Below are positions 12,173 through 25,700 of a stretch of DNA of 64,000 nucleotides, in pieces. The notes under the pieces are model-generated. The model ran no database searches and was not told the origin of the DNA. It saw nothing but the letters and a program-made list of their open reading frames with translations. The stretch lies in the NCBI RefSeq assembly GCF_001522545.3, contig NC_031769.1, forward strand, positions 75,953,213 to 76,017,212, read 5' to 3'. The first letter of the stretch is position 1; the number at the start of each line of letters is the position of its first letter. Source of the stretch: Parus major (lineage: Eukaryota > Chordata > Aves > Passeriformes > Paridae). The translations under genes were made by a program, and so were the position numbers.

Positions 12173-12686
12173 TGGTCCTAGGCAGTGGCTGCTGCAGTCA
12201 TGATGATGGATTTCAGTCTGTGCTTCCCGGCAGCCGCTGGGAGGAGGGGCCCGTCCTGGAGCCATTGGTGTGGGCCAGGGCAGAGGGGTTTAGTGTGGGT
12301 GAGATGTTAGCAGCCATGGCCCAGCCCAGCCTGGGGCCAGGTCCCGCTGCCTCCGTTCCCCATTGGGAGCTGCTGGGGTCTGGCCTGGCCTCCCTCAGGC
12401 CGCACAGGCCATGGGGGGAACAGGGCCGGCCCCACCAGAGCCCCATTACCTTTTGAGGCTGGAAGCAAAGAGAGAGAGTTCCTGGGCTTGTGGTTTTTAA
12501 AATGTGGAATTCACAGAGGCAGATCTAATTTCTAAATGGTGCAAAATGTTGTCAGTTCTCAGAATTATCCAGCTATTGGCCTTTCCCATGCACTGAGGAA
12601 GCTCCCAGCAGCTTCTCTGAATGAAATCACTTCCACGGGTGTTCCTTACTTTTTCCCCAAATGTCGATCAGTGTGAAACCACCACA

Positions 12687-14289
12687 CCTTGTCATACATA
12701 CTAGTAACACTGTTATTCCTATTCTCATGTTTTTGCCTGCGAGCCCCTTTATTTCAAAATCATAATTCAGATGGAGGGGGTGTACATTCTCTGTTCCAAG
12801 GGAAGCTGCTGCCTTCCCTAGCAGATAGAAAGGTGTCTTTCAAACCAGGAGTCTTCTTTCATGCTTTACTCCAAATTAAAAGAAAAACAACCAACCAAAA
12901 GTGTTATTTTCATATTCCCCACTGCTTAAAAAAAATAAAATATTTGCATGTTTAAAGTTACATAAGAGCTCATCTGTGTGTGAGAACACCTGTGTGTCTC
13001 TAAGGCTGAGAGCAAGAGGGGCTCAGGTGAGGTACCAGGGGAGTCCCTGGCAGGTCTAGGTGAGTGCTTATGCATGCCTGTGTGTGTACAAAAATCCATA
13101 CCAGCAAGCAGAGTGGGACTTTTTATGCCCAGGGTCAGCACAGCCTGTGAGACTGTGGTCCAGGACCCAGGAACTGGACAAACTCTGAAAGCCCAGCTGC
13201 TGGAGAGATCCTCATTGTACATATGCATATAAATATATTTTCACCAGTGAACTTTTTCATGTTTAGACAAAGAGAAGAACAGAATTAAACCATTGTTTAG
13301 ATCTGTATTTATGCAAGCCTTACTTCTAGTTTAACCTGTGGACATGGACAGCAGCAGCCTCACTTCTCTCATGCCTTGGATTGAGACATGATTTATCTTC
13401 CTTGAAGATGATGATTCTTCTCTCTCCCTCACTGGTCAAATACAGTTTAAAAGCAAACTATTTGTGATAATGTGTGATATTCACATTAGCAAATATCTCC
13501 CATTTTTCATTCTCTACCCACAGTCATATTGTATCAAAAATACAAAGAAAATAAAGGAACTAGATGTTACAAAAGTACAGCAGTTTGGTCTTTCTTTACA
13601 TAATTCTCTTTTGTGTGAATGCATTTTCTTCTAGATTCCTGGTTGAGGCAGTGATGTCTAAGTATGTTTCACTGCATCTATATGACATTTTTGCTCCAGT
13701 GGGCTCACCACAGAAAAAGTGATGAAAGTGTTTGCTATCTTATCTACCCAAGGTACAGTTAGCTCTTTGTCTCAAATGAAATTATGACTCTTCTTCTGAT
13801 ACAGCGTTCTTCACAGAAACAGTGGTGAGTTTTTTACAGGAGCTCTGACTAGAGACTACTTATCGACTCTTCCACGACTTGCATGATGCCTGATCAGTAA
13901 CAATATTGCCACCACTCCTCGTTTTGAAGTTAAAAAGTTCTGTTCATAAAAAGTTACGTTTGAATGATGCCTCAGAATCATGATTAATGCTACCATTAAT
14001 CACTTCACTATCCACAGCTTGTATATGATGATGACACACTTCTGTATTCAGGTTTTCAAATCATGTATGTGCTAAAAGGTAAGAAGCCTTTGTGAGAGTT
14101 TTAGTTCTCGTATTCTGATATTGACACACCTGAGGATGTGATTCGAGCAGTGGCCCTTGTCAGTAAGGTTCTGCTGCTGCTGTTCTTGGTGCTTCTCACA
14201 TTACAAAAAGAAAGAGGAGAATAAGTATTAATTGAAACACAATATTCATTGAGGTAAAGTCCATATTTTTGATTGGGCTAAGTTGTGAT
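12687..14289. other. unique sequence, no gene recognised
   Basis: Mixed sequence. The part at about 12960-13230 is richer in GC and in TGTG motifs and could be an unrecognised old repeat. No exon or RNA gene is supportable. Confidence 0.45.
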
Positions 14290-14790
14290 CACAGAATCAT
14301 AGAATTAATTAGATTGGAAAAGACCTTTGAGATCATCAAGTCCAGCCTATAACCTAACACCACCTTATCACCTAATACCACCTTATCAACTAAACCATGG
14401 TACTGAGTGCCATATCCAGTCTTTTTTTAAGCACCTCCATGGGCAGCCCATTCCAGTGTCCAATCACTCTTACTGTGAAGAATTTTTTCCTTATTTCCAG
14501 CCTAAACCTCTCCTTGGGCAGCTTAAGTCTGTGATCTCTTGTTCTGTCACTCATTATATAGGAGAGGAGACCAACCACCACCTGGGCTACAGTCTCATTT
14601 TAGACAGTTCTAGAGAGCAATGAGGTCTCCCCTGAGCCTTTTCTTCTCCAGGCTAAATAGCCCCAGCTGCCTCAGCTGGTTTTCATAGGGCTTGTGTTCC
14701 AAGCCCTTCACCACACTTGTTGCCCTTCTCTGGATGTGTTTGAGCATCTTAACATCTTTCCCAAACTGGGAAGCCCAGATCTGGATATCA
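14290..14790 (-). mobile_element. CR1 retrotransposon 3' end
   Basis: The plus strand starts 'cacagaatcatagaat', the reverse complement of the CR1 3' terminal ATTCTATG repeats, so the copy is on the minus strand and retains its true 3' end. It then follows CR1 through 'ggaaaagacctttgagatca', 'cattccagtgtccaatcact', 'tgtgaagaat', 'cttctccaggctaaatagcc' and 'cccttctctgg'. It breaks off near 14790, as expected for a 5'-truncated insertion. Confidence 0.93.
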
Positions 14791-15894
14791 AGTGATATTG
14801 ATATACTTGGTGTTTGTTTAATCTTCCTGTGAATAAAGAACTATAGTATTGCAATATCTGTACAAGCAATCCATCAGTTTGGTTGTGTGAACATCTTTAC
14901 AGATCTTTCCAATCCTTTTTTAAATCACACTAGCAACAGATTGTTCCATGTGCCCAAAAGTGAAATGATTAGGACTGAGAATCCAGGCAATTTTGTTTCT
15001 TTTGGGACAATAAAAATTTTAAAACAGCTGTCATGGGAAGAGGAAAATATACATTCTGAAAAGACTTCCAAGATCTGAGCTTTCAAAATAAACTAGAGGA
15101 TGATTATGTGTATTCTGAATGGTTTATAATAACTATGAACTTTCAGAAGATTTTAATCTTCTGCAGATGGATGGGAAACAAGAGAGTTCATTGGTCTCTC
15201 AAATTAAGCATACATGTTGGATTCTAAAAAAAAAAAATAAAAAAAAAATCCCTTGCTTTTGATAACTGGAAAGACTTGGAAATAATGCAGTTTGTTACTT
15301 CCAGTACAAAAACATGAAAAAAATTATTTTGGTACAACTATCTTAAAAATACCCCAAAACTATTAAGCTTTTCTGTGTTATCATTTCAATCACCTATAAT
15401 TAGTAGTTTAGCAAACAACTGAGCTGCAAATTATTAAGGTATACTTTATAAAATATTAAAGAGATGGTGATAGTAGCTCTTAGGAATAATAATGGGGTCA
15501 CAAAAAAAAAACAAACCAAACAGCTAGGGTACTACCACTTTCTAGAAATGGATATTAATCTTTGGATCAGTTGGTGGAAGGAACCAGACAGAATTAAACC
15601 ATTGACAAGCCTATCTCTGTGAATTGGTATTTGTCTAACTGTCTTTTTTAAGTCGAGATCAGGAAAAGGAAAGCAAAGACCATAATTAACCAAAGATCTG
15701 TGTGCAGAAGTGGCTGGCGGGCCCTTCCTATCAGCAGAAGGATAGCTGGGAAGACAAGTATGGCTGCCTTCTGTTGGCTGAATAAGAGGGTTTAAGGCCT
15801 TTTTTTTCCTATTGTTTCACTGCATTTTTAAAAATATCCTTTGACACAAGAGACAAAAATCACAGCTGAAAAATTGCATCAATGCACAGTATAG
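14791..15894. other. AT-rich unique sequence, no gene recognised
   Basis: AT-rich DNA with A runs at about 15225-15248 and 15501-15510. No coding or RNA feature is seen. Confidence 0.5.
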
Positions 15895-16840
15895 TGTTGT
15901 CCTGTTCCAATGCTGGGAACTGCGAGGAGTTCTGTTAATAATGGGTGGTCAGGAACGAAATTAAGCCAAATGAGGCAAGCATTGTACCTGAGAACCACTT
16001 ATTGGTAACGAAAAGACAAAATAAACGGAGTTACTCTACTGGAGAGGGCTAGAGAAGAGAACTACTGAAGAGAGCAAGAGGAAGGAAAACGGGAGGGCGA
16101 GAGGGAGGGCAGAGGCAGAGGGACAAGAGGGCGTCAGCAGCAGAGGTCAGGGAGCGTGGTCCATGTCCCGAGGCGGAGCCGCACTCGCTGCCTGCCCGGG
16201 CACGACTCCACGGGCAGCGGACACGAGGTGAGGGCGCTCGGGCAGGAGGTCCGGGAGCCTGGACAGGGTCGCAGCAAGGATCACAGTGGTGGTCAGGCTC
16301 GGAGGCGGGCAGGGTTGGACGCAAGAGGCTCAGGCAGGGACTCGGAGATGAAGCAGGCTGGTCCGGGACACGGGGAGGCGGGACAGACGAGACGGCGAGC
16401 AAGAAGCAGCGAAGAGAGTCAAAAGGCAGGACTCCAAAAGCAAGTTCAAAAAGCACCCCCCAAAAGAGTTAAAAGGCTAGGGATAGAAGAGCCCGCAAAG
16501 CTTGGGGTGCAGTTTCTTTTAATACCCCCTGCTCCTCTCCAAGCCTTGGACAGGAGACCAGTGGCCCAGTCCAATGTCCCACTGCATCCGGTGCTGGACA
16601 CCTTTTGCCATCCGGCTGGAGACTGTCTCTGGGGTACAGTGTCTTCAGTGCTCCCCTGCTGGCTGCCTGACCCATGTGCCACATGAGCTGGTGGCCAGCT
16701 GAAGTCTCCCCAGAGACAAGGCTTTCCTCCATCCTCTCTTGGCGGCCTCCTGGACACGGCACACGTGCAACCCTCTGACACCTGTTCTGAAGCATAGCAA
16801 AACTGAATTGGCTCCTCACAAGTGTCCTTTAGGGTTGTCA
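15895..16840 (-). mobile_element. probable ERV LTR with CpG-rich core
   Basis: A sharply bounded GC- and CpG-rich island in AT-rich DNA. The plus strand opens TGTTGTCCTGTTCC at 15895, and a plausible far end is 'gggttgtca' at 16832-16840, giving TG...CA ends. On the minus strand a TATTAAAAG box (plus-strand 16516-16525) follows a CCAAT motif, as in an LTR U3, and a pyrimidine-rich tract runs downstream. I could not find a convincing target-site duplication or a minus-strand AATAAA; the only AATAAA is on the plus strand near 16020. Orientation and boundaries are therefore tentative. The 116-176 codon frames on both strands come from the scarcity of stop codons in GC-rich DNA. Confidence 0.5.
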
Positions 16841-18899
16841 TATTTGTAGTCATGTGGCTTTCTTAAATTTGCTGGACAGTGTCTGAGAAATAAACTTTCT
16901 CAACTAATTTTCTAGTAAATAAATAAAAAAATTACTAAACTGTTTTTGTAAAGATCTGTTATGGTCCCTTATAATAATTTATTTTCTTAAAGTGCTAGAA
17001 GTTCTAATTTTTTTCCAAATATTCTCAGGCATGTTCTGACCCTAGCAGAGTTGTTTCAGCGTTCAGGAACTGTGTTTGATATTTTGTCTGAATTGAGAGA
17101 TGCATCAAGTCTCATAATGAAAGAACATAACCTTGCCAGAAGCTCAGTCATTAATGTCCAGATGGATATTGGGTGGTTTGTATTACTGGCCCACAAACTT
17201 CTGATATTACAGTGAGAAAAGTAAGCAGAGAGTATATCCTTTAGAAATATTTAATCTGTCAGTACAGATGCTCTATAATTAATGTTGTATCACTTTCCAG
17301 GAGCCCAGCAAGCAACATAGAATTAAAAACATATTAATATAATAGAATATGAATACCAGAGTAAAGGTAATTGCAGAAATCAATATATTATGTGTTTCTA
17401 TGATTCTTCATATATGTTTATGAATAAGCAGATGAGATAAAAATGATACCCAAATATTGAAGAATCTTGCTCAATATCAGATCACTTCAGATAAACCATC
17501 TAATTTTGATTTCTCATGTAAGCATTTTTTTATTTGTTTGTTATTAGTCATAATCTTAAATTCTGCTATTCCATATGAGATACTACATGCTATCTCAGTT
17601 GTACTAGTAATAAAAGGAGATAGTTACACTGTAGTCATTGGGTTGTTTTGAACTACTCAGTGTCTAGACTACAGAAAATGAGGCAATAATTTTTCAATAG
17701 TAGTGATTTCAAAAAAGGTGTTTAGCCATCAAAAGCATTTCAAAAACTGTCTCTTCATGAAATCAAGAAAAACTTAGAAGGAAACATCTTACGTGAATAA
17801 ACTATGTTCATATTGCTGAGAACACATTTGAAGCCATGTTAAATTGAAGATATTTAAGTATGGACTAGTTCTGGTGACTGCATCTGGGTTAAATATAACT
17901 TAAATTCCACTGTATCCTGTGAAGAGAGAACTTCTACACAATAAGTATATTCTTATTTTACTCTTTTTGAAACAAGAGGAAACCAGATGGATCACTTCTC
18001 TACTGTTTTCAAGGACAAACAGCCATGTTCTCTTCCTTGCTGAGTATAATTTGGGATTTACAAAATGTAGAGACTGCTGCACTAAACCAGATCGTCTCCC
18101 TATTATTCTACTCCCTACAGAGGATATTAGGGAGAGAAGCACCATCTTTACTCATCCCCAGAAAATCTCTCAACAAAGTGTGCTGAACAGAGTGCTGCTC
18201 TGAAAGAGGTAGTGAAGAATAAACACAGATCCACACACCAGCTGGATATTGTCTATGTAAAATGAATTATGGAATGCAGTATTTGTTCAACTCTGCTCTT
18301 ATACCACGGCTATTATCATGAGGAATATTCCAACAAAAAAATAATTAAACATTAGCACTTAAACTGTGTTAAAATCTTGCTTACAATTAGAAAGATATAT
18401 TTCCACATTGCTAGGTTCAACCCTTTCAGAGGAAAGGATTTTTTTTCAGAAAAAAAGAAATCAAATTACTTTTCTGTGCAAGATGAAGTTGATTTACACT
18501 TGATCTTTATTCTAAGGCCTTTCAGGCAGCATATTAGGATCGCAACTACCAGTGGATGGTATTCAAAATTGTCAACATCCATTTTCAGGGTTCTGCATTG
18601 GGCATTTCAGGAAGAATTATATGAAGACAGAATCACATTCTCAGGAAATTATATCCTTTCAGGCAAATTACAAGCAAGCCCCTTGACAGGTTCATTATAA
18701 GCCTTTTTGTACCTTAGATTTATTAAAATCTTTTAACTCAGACTGTGAAAATTAAATGAGAAAAAAAAATATATCTCAGAGAATTCTATTACTGATCTGA
18801 CAAACAAGTGACTGAGTTTTTAGGAATAGGTCTTGATCTGGATGTCTTGGCCTCCAGCAAAGGAGCTTCTATCTATTTCTTCACAGGAGTTAGCACTGA

Positions 18900-18919
18900 T
18901 TTTTTTTTTTTTTTTTTTT
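18900..18919. repeat. poly(T) run, 20 bp
   Basis: Uninterrupted T run in AT-rich DNA. It could be a simple expansion or the tail of an unrecognised minus-strand retroposed sequence. No retrocopy is visible beside it. Confidence 0.9.
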
Positions 18920-19672
18920 CTGCTAAAGAGGTAAAATACAAAAATGTGTTATGATTTCTGTGTAATGAAAAGTGTTTTTAAAAAAACCTGAATTGAAGTA
19001 ACAGGGGCATTGAGAATTCTGGATAGGTTACTTGTCAGATCTCCAACACTGCAAAGATTTATGAAAAGTGATGCCTTTTTCTGTTATCTGTTTGGGTGGT
19101 TATGGCATTCTTAATGGTATTCTAGATTTCTTTTGTGAAAGTCCTGGTTCATTATTCAGAACAGTCCAAGTTTAACCCAGGGAAATACAAATCAGCGTCT
19201 CTAACTAAGGCCAAACTGAATTCAGAACCCATACAAAACAGATCATCTGGACTATCATATATGGAACTGTTGATACTGGGTTGGAATTTATAAGAGAGGA
19301 TATCTATAGTTCTAACAACTTCTTTCTTTTTCTTCCTTGTCGAATAGATCACCAGTGATTATCAATGAGGTTGCAGAAATTACCCTTGTATCCCACTGCC
19401 ACAGCCAACATTTATTTTATAAAGTTCATTTTAATCTAAAAACCCAAATAACAGCTAATGTTACAAAAAAGAGCAAAGCATATATGTCAGTTCCTCATGT
19501 AACATGGTGGTATCTTTATTTTCAGTTAGACTGCATAAATCTATCGGATGTCTGAATGTTCAAAAATGTCCTGATCTAACTGAAGAAAATAATATCCCAG
19601 TTATTTTAATTACTTTTATATATGTATTATATTATTAGGTTATTTTTGGGGATGGGGTTGCATGCACAAACA

Positions 19673-19722
19673 CATGCATATATATATACATACATACAAA
19701 CATATATATATGTATGCATATG
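19673..19722. repeat. TA/CATA microsatellite
   Basis: Alternating 'atatat', 'catacata' and 'gtatgcatatg' units. Length is likely to vary between individuals. Confidence 0.9.
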
Positions 19723-19770
19723 AAGTGAGCAGCAGGGGGTTTCTTAACCATAATGATTCCATAATTTTTG

Positions 19771-19794
19771 CATAATCATATGCATAATCATATG
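19771..19794. repeat. perfect tandem duplication, 2 x 12 bp
   Basis: The unit 'cataatcatatg' is repeated exactly, followed by a third partial unit. Confidence 0.9.
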
Positions 19795-22700
19795 CTTAAT
19801 CTAAACTATTGGAAGGGAACATCTATAGTAGAGCTGGAGAAAGGATTTACAATGACATCTTCAAAAATTAATCTTACAGGAAACAAATATGATTACAAAT
19901 GTACAGATTGATATCTGGGGTGATATTTATTTGTACAGAGGTTTTGATATTAAGAGGATAGAAGCATAAACCTACCAATAAAAATTATTAGTGACAAAGA
20001 CTCCGATCACAGATGTCTGTATGTAATGAAACTTAAAGCACAGAAAATAAATTAAAATCCTGGACTTAGTGCCTGAGAAAAGGGGATTTATTACCTATTT
20101 TCTATATGATTAACATAGAGCACCAATATGTTTGGCTTTTTTCTCCCTTTTTCAATGCTTGTAGGGAACTAAGTCCTTGTGTGGATGAGGATAATATTTG
20201 AAATTTAAACTCTGGAGAATACAGTAGCTGTATACCACTGTACACTTTATTTAAATCATTAATTTTAATAAATTGATTTCTGATAATTATTTGATCTATG
20301 TTAATCCTAAAATATACTTATCAAGACTTTATGAATGAGGTTTCCAGTGTGCTAGGAAAGGTGTATAGAAAAAGGTTTTTGAGATGGACAACAAATTACT
20401 TAAAAGCAATACTCATTGTTAAATGACTATCACAGAATAACATAGAGAGTTTAATGCAGTAAATACACAAGTTAAGTGTGTGGGTTATTAGACAAATGCT
20501 TTTTAAATCAATGAAGCATTTACTGCCTTATTTTGTAGGTGTAACACGAGATGAATTTTAAGGTAGAACTGAAAAAGGCAATGTTTTTTAATGTTTATTT
20601 TATAATGTTTATTAAAGCTTTTTAATGTTTATTTAACTCATGAAGACCCATAGTACCAGTGAGAAACATTTGAAGACACTTGATACATTAGTACCAATCG
20701 CAAGTGCAATTTCACAGATTGTATTTTTACAAAAAAAAATCCTGCATATTCATTTCAAGAAAATGCCACAGAAAGTTTATATGTAAATACAAGACTGCAA
20801 TAATTGAAGAATTTCAGATTTGAATCCAGGCGTTAGTGCAAGTCCAAAAAGAGACAATAGTATGTGTTCTCCTTCACATGTGACAGAAGTGCTAACTGTA
20901 TTTGCATAATCCATAGAAATAAATTATTAATTTTAACATATATTTTTGGTCTTACCCGAAGTCTAGTACATTCATCTAGTAGTCTTCAAGGGAAATATTC
21001 TACCTTTCATTACCAAAAAGATGCACGTGTACTGGATTAATATATTATTTTTTATTGATAAGGTGCTTGATTTTGCAAAGGTTGCTAAGTGCTTTTGTGA
21101 GCTTTTGACTCTGCTGACATGATCCAGAAAGACCGAGACAATACTAACCTCTGCATCCTCTCTTGCAGATCATAAAGGACATAAAGTATGGTAAATTGCT
21201 CTGGTAGTACTTTATCATAAGATTGAAAGGTTATCACCTTCAGAAAGAAGCATGGATAGAAAGAAAATAGTAACACACCTTTTTTTAAGCTTTAGTTCAC
21301 ATGAGAATATCTCCAGAAACAAATATTGCAAGACTTCCGAGAATTTGACTCTCATAGATAGGTTGTGCAGCCTAATTTATGTGCATGATCTCTTTACATT
21401 GAAGCACAGGAATTAAAGAGGAGAAATCATATACATGGTTCTTAATGGTTTATTTTGGTAAACCTTAGCTCTTCTGAATATTCTCAGCTTTCCCATAGGA
21501 TAGAGATTGAAGAAACAATTAGATAAACTGTAGAGAAAGTTTTGCTTTCTCCTTAACAATTTCTGTATTTTTATCAGAGATCAGAGTATTTGCAATATTC
21601 ATGGGCTTGAGTTGTCAGGATGTCTTAAATTTATGATTTGAAGAGCACAGAAAGAAATTTGTAAGGAATATACTTTTATTTCCTTCACGGAAAATTTTCC
21701 AAAAAAAATCTGATTAATTAGTACCTGAACTACACCTAGTAAAATTCTTACTAGGTGGTTTATATTTAAAAATAAAATATATGCTTTCTGGCATACAACT
21801 TATTTTTGACAGTGTTCTTGTTTCTAAAGCAATGGTAATCAAATTTTATTAACTGTATTTGCAATAAAACTCTAAATCTCATTTTGCTTATGTGTTGGAT
21901 TTCTGCATGACTGTATTCATTTAACTTTAGGCAGTTCTGTATTATTTATTCAGTATGTATATGCTTTTAAAAAAATAAAGATCAGTTATACTCTTCAATG
22001 ACCTACAAATGCAGCATCCAGATCTATGTCTTTGGTAGGAACAGTCTTAGAAAAAGAGAGGAAAAACTGTAGTTAAATCAAATGAATTAATCTTGGCACA
22101 ACACTGTTCAAGTTCATAAACCTAGGTGACTATGATCTGTGAGCAGTCAATTTCCCATGACATTCAGAAGAACCACAAGAAGAAAAGAAAAAATAAACAA
22201 ACAAAAAAAAAGTCAACATAACTGTAGCATTGATTGTCTTATTTTCAGGGTTATAGGAAGATCAAGATTTAAATCCCTACTGTGAACCTGTGGATCACAA
22301 GTCATAAAAAAGGGCTCACAGCTGGAGATTGGAACTTTCCTTATCCTTACAGCTGTCTGCAGAAGAAAATACAGAATTGCTGCTTTGATTGCACACCTCA
22401 AAGAGGAGGGAGAAAAGCACGCAAGAATGGAAAAAAAGCTGTGCTGACAAAGCAGTGAAAAAGGTGGTGAGAAGAAACTCGAGACTCCAGAAAGAAGTCT
22501 TAGTGATTATATTTAAATATAAATGTTGACATATTTCACAAGCAGTAGAGGGGAAGGTGAGTCAGGCAGCTGAAAATATAATTGTTGTCCCTGAGAGGGC
22601 TCCCAAATTCTTTGCTCCCCAGGAGTGCTCCCTTGTCCTGGCATCATCTCAGAACAACTTCACAGCTGTGCTTCAGCCACACTTTGGTTGTTCTCTGGAA

Positions 22701-25700
22701 GCGCAACTGTCGACACAGGTCAGTGTTCCCCCTGCCCCAGTCATACTGGGGGATGACAAGGAGCTAAAGCAGAGCGTGGGGCTCTACACAGGTTTGGTTC
22801 ATGCACACAGTGTACATTCTCATGCATGAATTGTTTCTTTAACACACCAACTGCTTCAGCCAGTTTTAGTCAACAGGAAAGGGAAGCAACTATGAGTGCA
22901 AGAGAACCATAAAATCTGAATGAGGCCCCAGGAAAGCAAAGCAATCCACAGTTGTAATTGTCAGCTGTTCTCTCATTCTGGAAGGGATCTTATTGTTTTC
23001 TTAACCTACTTTGAAAGATCAGGCTTTGCATCTCTAGGAACAGGAGAATTGTTATCACAGAGCATGGTATTGAGTTGACTGTCCTTCATTAACTACTTCT
23101 AAGTGATTTACTGTGGCTGTAGTTAGTTAATAATGTTCTTTAATTAATCTTAACTGTGTACACCTAAATCTGTAAAATTTTCATGTATAGAACTTTACAA
23201 ATGGCTTATCCCATTGTCTATGCTTTTATTAGCTTTTATATTGCAATTTTTAAAAGAAAATGCTGTGAATGAGAGTAGAGGTAAAGTAAATTTCCAAAGT
23301 CAGACAACACAGTATAGTCAATTCCTTTTCCAGTCATGTTTCCTTAATGATGAGTTAGAGAGCTCAGAATCACTATTAAATAGAAGCATTTATACAAATT
23401 AATTGATGTATCATAAACAGTAAAAACTTACATTATATAACATAGAATGATCATGTTTAAAGTTCAGACTTAAATTTATGTAAATACATTTAGACTTGCC
23501 CACGGGCAAGATTTTCATGTTATGACTTGAAAAAAAAAAACTAGAATCTAAATACTGCATGTCTTCTAAAAACCCATTTATTGCAGAAACAGAATGTTCC
23601 TCAGAACAGTCATGGTTCTTACTTCCTATGAAATATACATATTAAGAAAGATGTTTTAATACTGTTATCTGTGAGCTTCAGAAATTTGTTCTGAGTTAAC
23701 TGGCAATATTCTTCACTTTTAAGTTCAGTCAAGAACAAGGTTTGACATAAAACACCATGCAGCATGTGTTGTCAAACTGAGCTTTCTCAGGCAATTATTT
23801 TCCAAAACTAACAGGTTGAATGTTGAGGATTGTTCTAATGATGTTCACTGATGTCAAGAAGTATAATAATAAATTTCTAAATGTAGCATTTCAACTAGAA
23901 GTTACAGCCAAAAGTCCCCATTATCCAGTCCAACATGCCTTTCTGCATAATTTTGCTTCATTCTTATTTTTGGGTTTCTCCGATGAGGTGTTCTGCCATT
24001 CAAAACCAGCTAGAGGCAGTAAGTGAAATTCAAAATTCACTTTCAAATTAATAAAATATTCTTGTACCTTAGTATTAAAAAAACTCAGCATAAACAGAAC
24101 TGAAAAGTGGTGTAATATTTGATAGTCAAAATTTGCCCAATAATTTATTTTATTTTCCCATACAGGCTACCTCTGCTACCTCCCAGATACTAAAACTCTT
24201 AAGTTTTTCAAATTTTATCTTAGAAAATTTTAGAATAAAGGTCATTCATTCTCTCATTCAAAATGCCTTGCAAATAAGCTATTTCTAGTATTAGCCATTT
24301 CAGGTAATTGAATTGATTTTTAGACAAACCTTTCTTTTGAGGGAGGGTAACAACCTAACGTATTTCATGGTGTGCTCTAACAAAGGCTAATATTTAGACA
24401 AAAGAGAGCTCCACTTTAATTTTCTGTCCAGTTCCCATTAGAAAATAATTAAACCTTTATTTAGTACTGAATCAGTGTTAATACCACAGATTTGCATACC
24501 AAATATAACCTATTGGGTCATTAGAAAGGAGGTAGTGTTGCTATCATCCTGACTATGAAAATAGGAATGTAAACAGAGAAAATGTCTGCATCTTCTGCCA
24601 AGGTATAAAAAAATCCCCTTTGAATAATGTAGATATAGCTGTAGTTTAGATGCAGAATAGACAAACAGATAAAGAGTTTATGTACAATTTGTCTCCAGAT
24701 TTATTTTTTTTTTTTAATAGCTTGAATATTTTTCTCTGTGTTAAAGATGGTTTGAGCTAGAAAACTTAGAAGCAAGCATGTTAGGAAAGCTCTCAAGAAT
24801 CATTGCCCAGAGAATAAAGGTCCAAAATGTACTGCATTATTTCTTTTTCATTCTTTCATGACTAAGGTTTTGCTATTTTCACAGTTACCAATGTGTTAAC
24901 AACAAGTACTGGAAGGTCATTAGTTTTACAGAATCACAAAGATGCTGTTTTTATATGATATTGTGTCTGATTAAAAAATAGATTTCCAAAATACATAGGA
25001 AGCTAACACAAGACTGAAAGCTACAGTTACTTACAAAAGTGAGATATTCCTTCACTTTCAAATTATTCACCCAAATATAGGCTTTAATTTAATATGTAAG
25101 ACACTAGTATGCTTTCTTAAGGAAGGGGAGAAAACGTTGGAGAACCCACCAAGAAATGTGTGAAACAAGTTGTCAAAACATTACTTTGATATTAGAGAAA
25201 ACTCCTTCGAATGTTCACTCAACACAGGTGAAAGAAAAATAGAAAACAATAAGGCACCTTTTGTATACTTCTTAATTTTCAATGGTTAGTTTGATAAATT
25301 TTCTTCATATGTACTCAGGATTTTTCAATGTAAAATTGTGTCTGACAAGTTCATGGTGGCAATGACTAATGTTGACAGTATATATGTGGCACAGTCCTGC
25401 AATAACATAACCTTTTAAAAACTCCCCCCTAATGTGTAATCCTTGATGCCTATTTACCATGAGGAGCCATAGCTAGATAAGAAAGATCATTAATTTCAAA
25501 CAGTTTCAACAGATATATTTGCCCTATTAAAAACCATCTTCAGCATTGTTATGAAGTCATATCTACAGTAACAGCTAGTGTATAATTCTAGAGAAGATAG
25601 CAGATTAAAATAGAGATGATACTTTTAAGATAATCTGTCTTTTATCAATGAAACATATTTTTGATGTAGCAGTGTACATGCCCTTCAGGTTTTTTTTAAG

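Larger units (their letters stand above)
11139..12686 (-). mobile_element. ERV LTR copy A (same family as 57077-58648)
   Basis: The right end on the plus strand reads 'gaaaccaccaca' at 12675-12686, giving a minus-strand start TGTGGTGGTTTC. The left end is TGTAGTGGTTTAG. Several blocks match the copy at 57077-58648 in the same order: the 'ccatgggccatgaactcac' region, 'atctactccaacatctgctt', 'tttcatgttgtc', 'tgaggctggaagcaaagag', and a final 'gaagctcccagcagcttc'. Part of the interior is replaced by N. Few CpGs remain in its GC-rich core (12180-12450), which points to age. The left boundary is less certain than the right. Confidence 0.65.

Noticed and set aside
16049..16853. Several 116-176 codon frames on both strands
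   Set aside because: They share one GC-rich LTR-like island, overlap each other on opposite strands and are rich in Arg, Gly, Pro and Ser as expected from composition.
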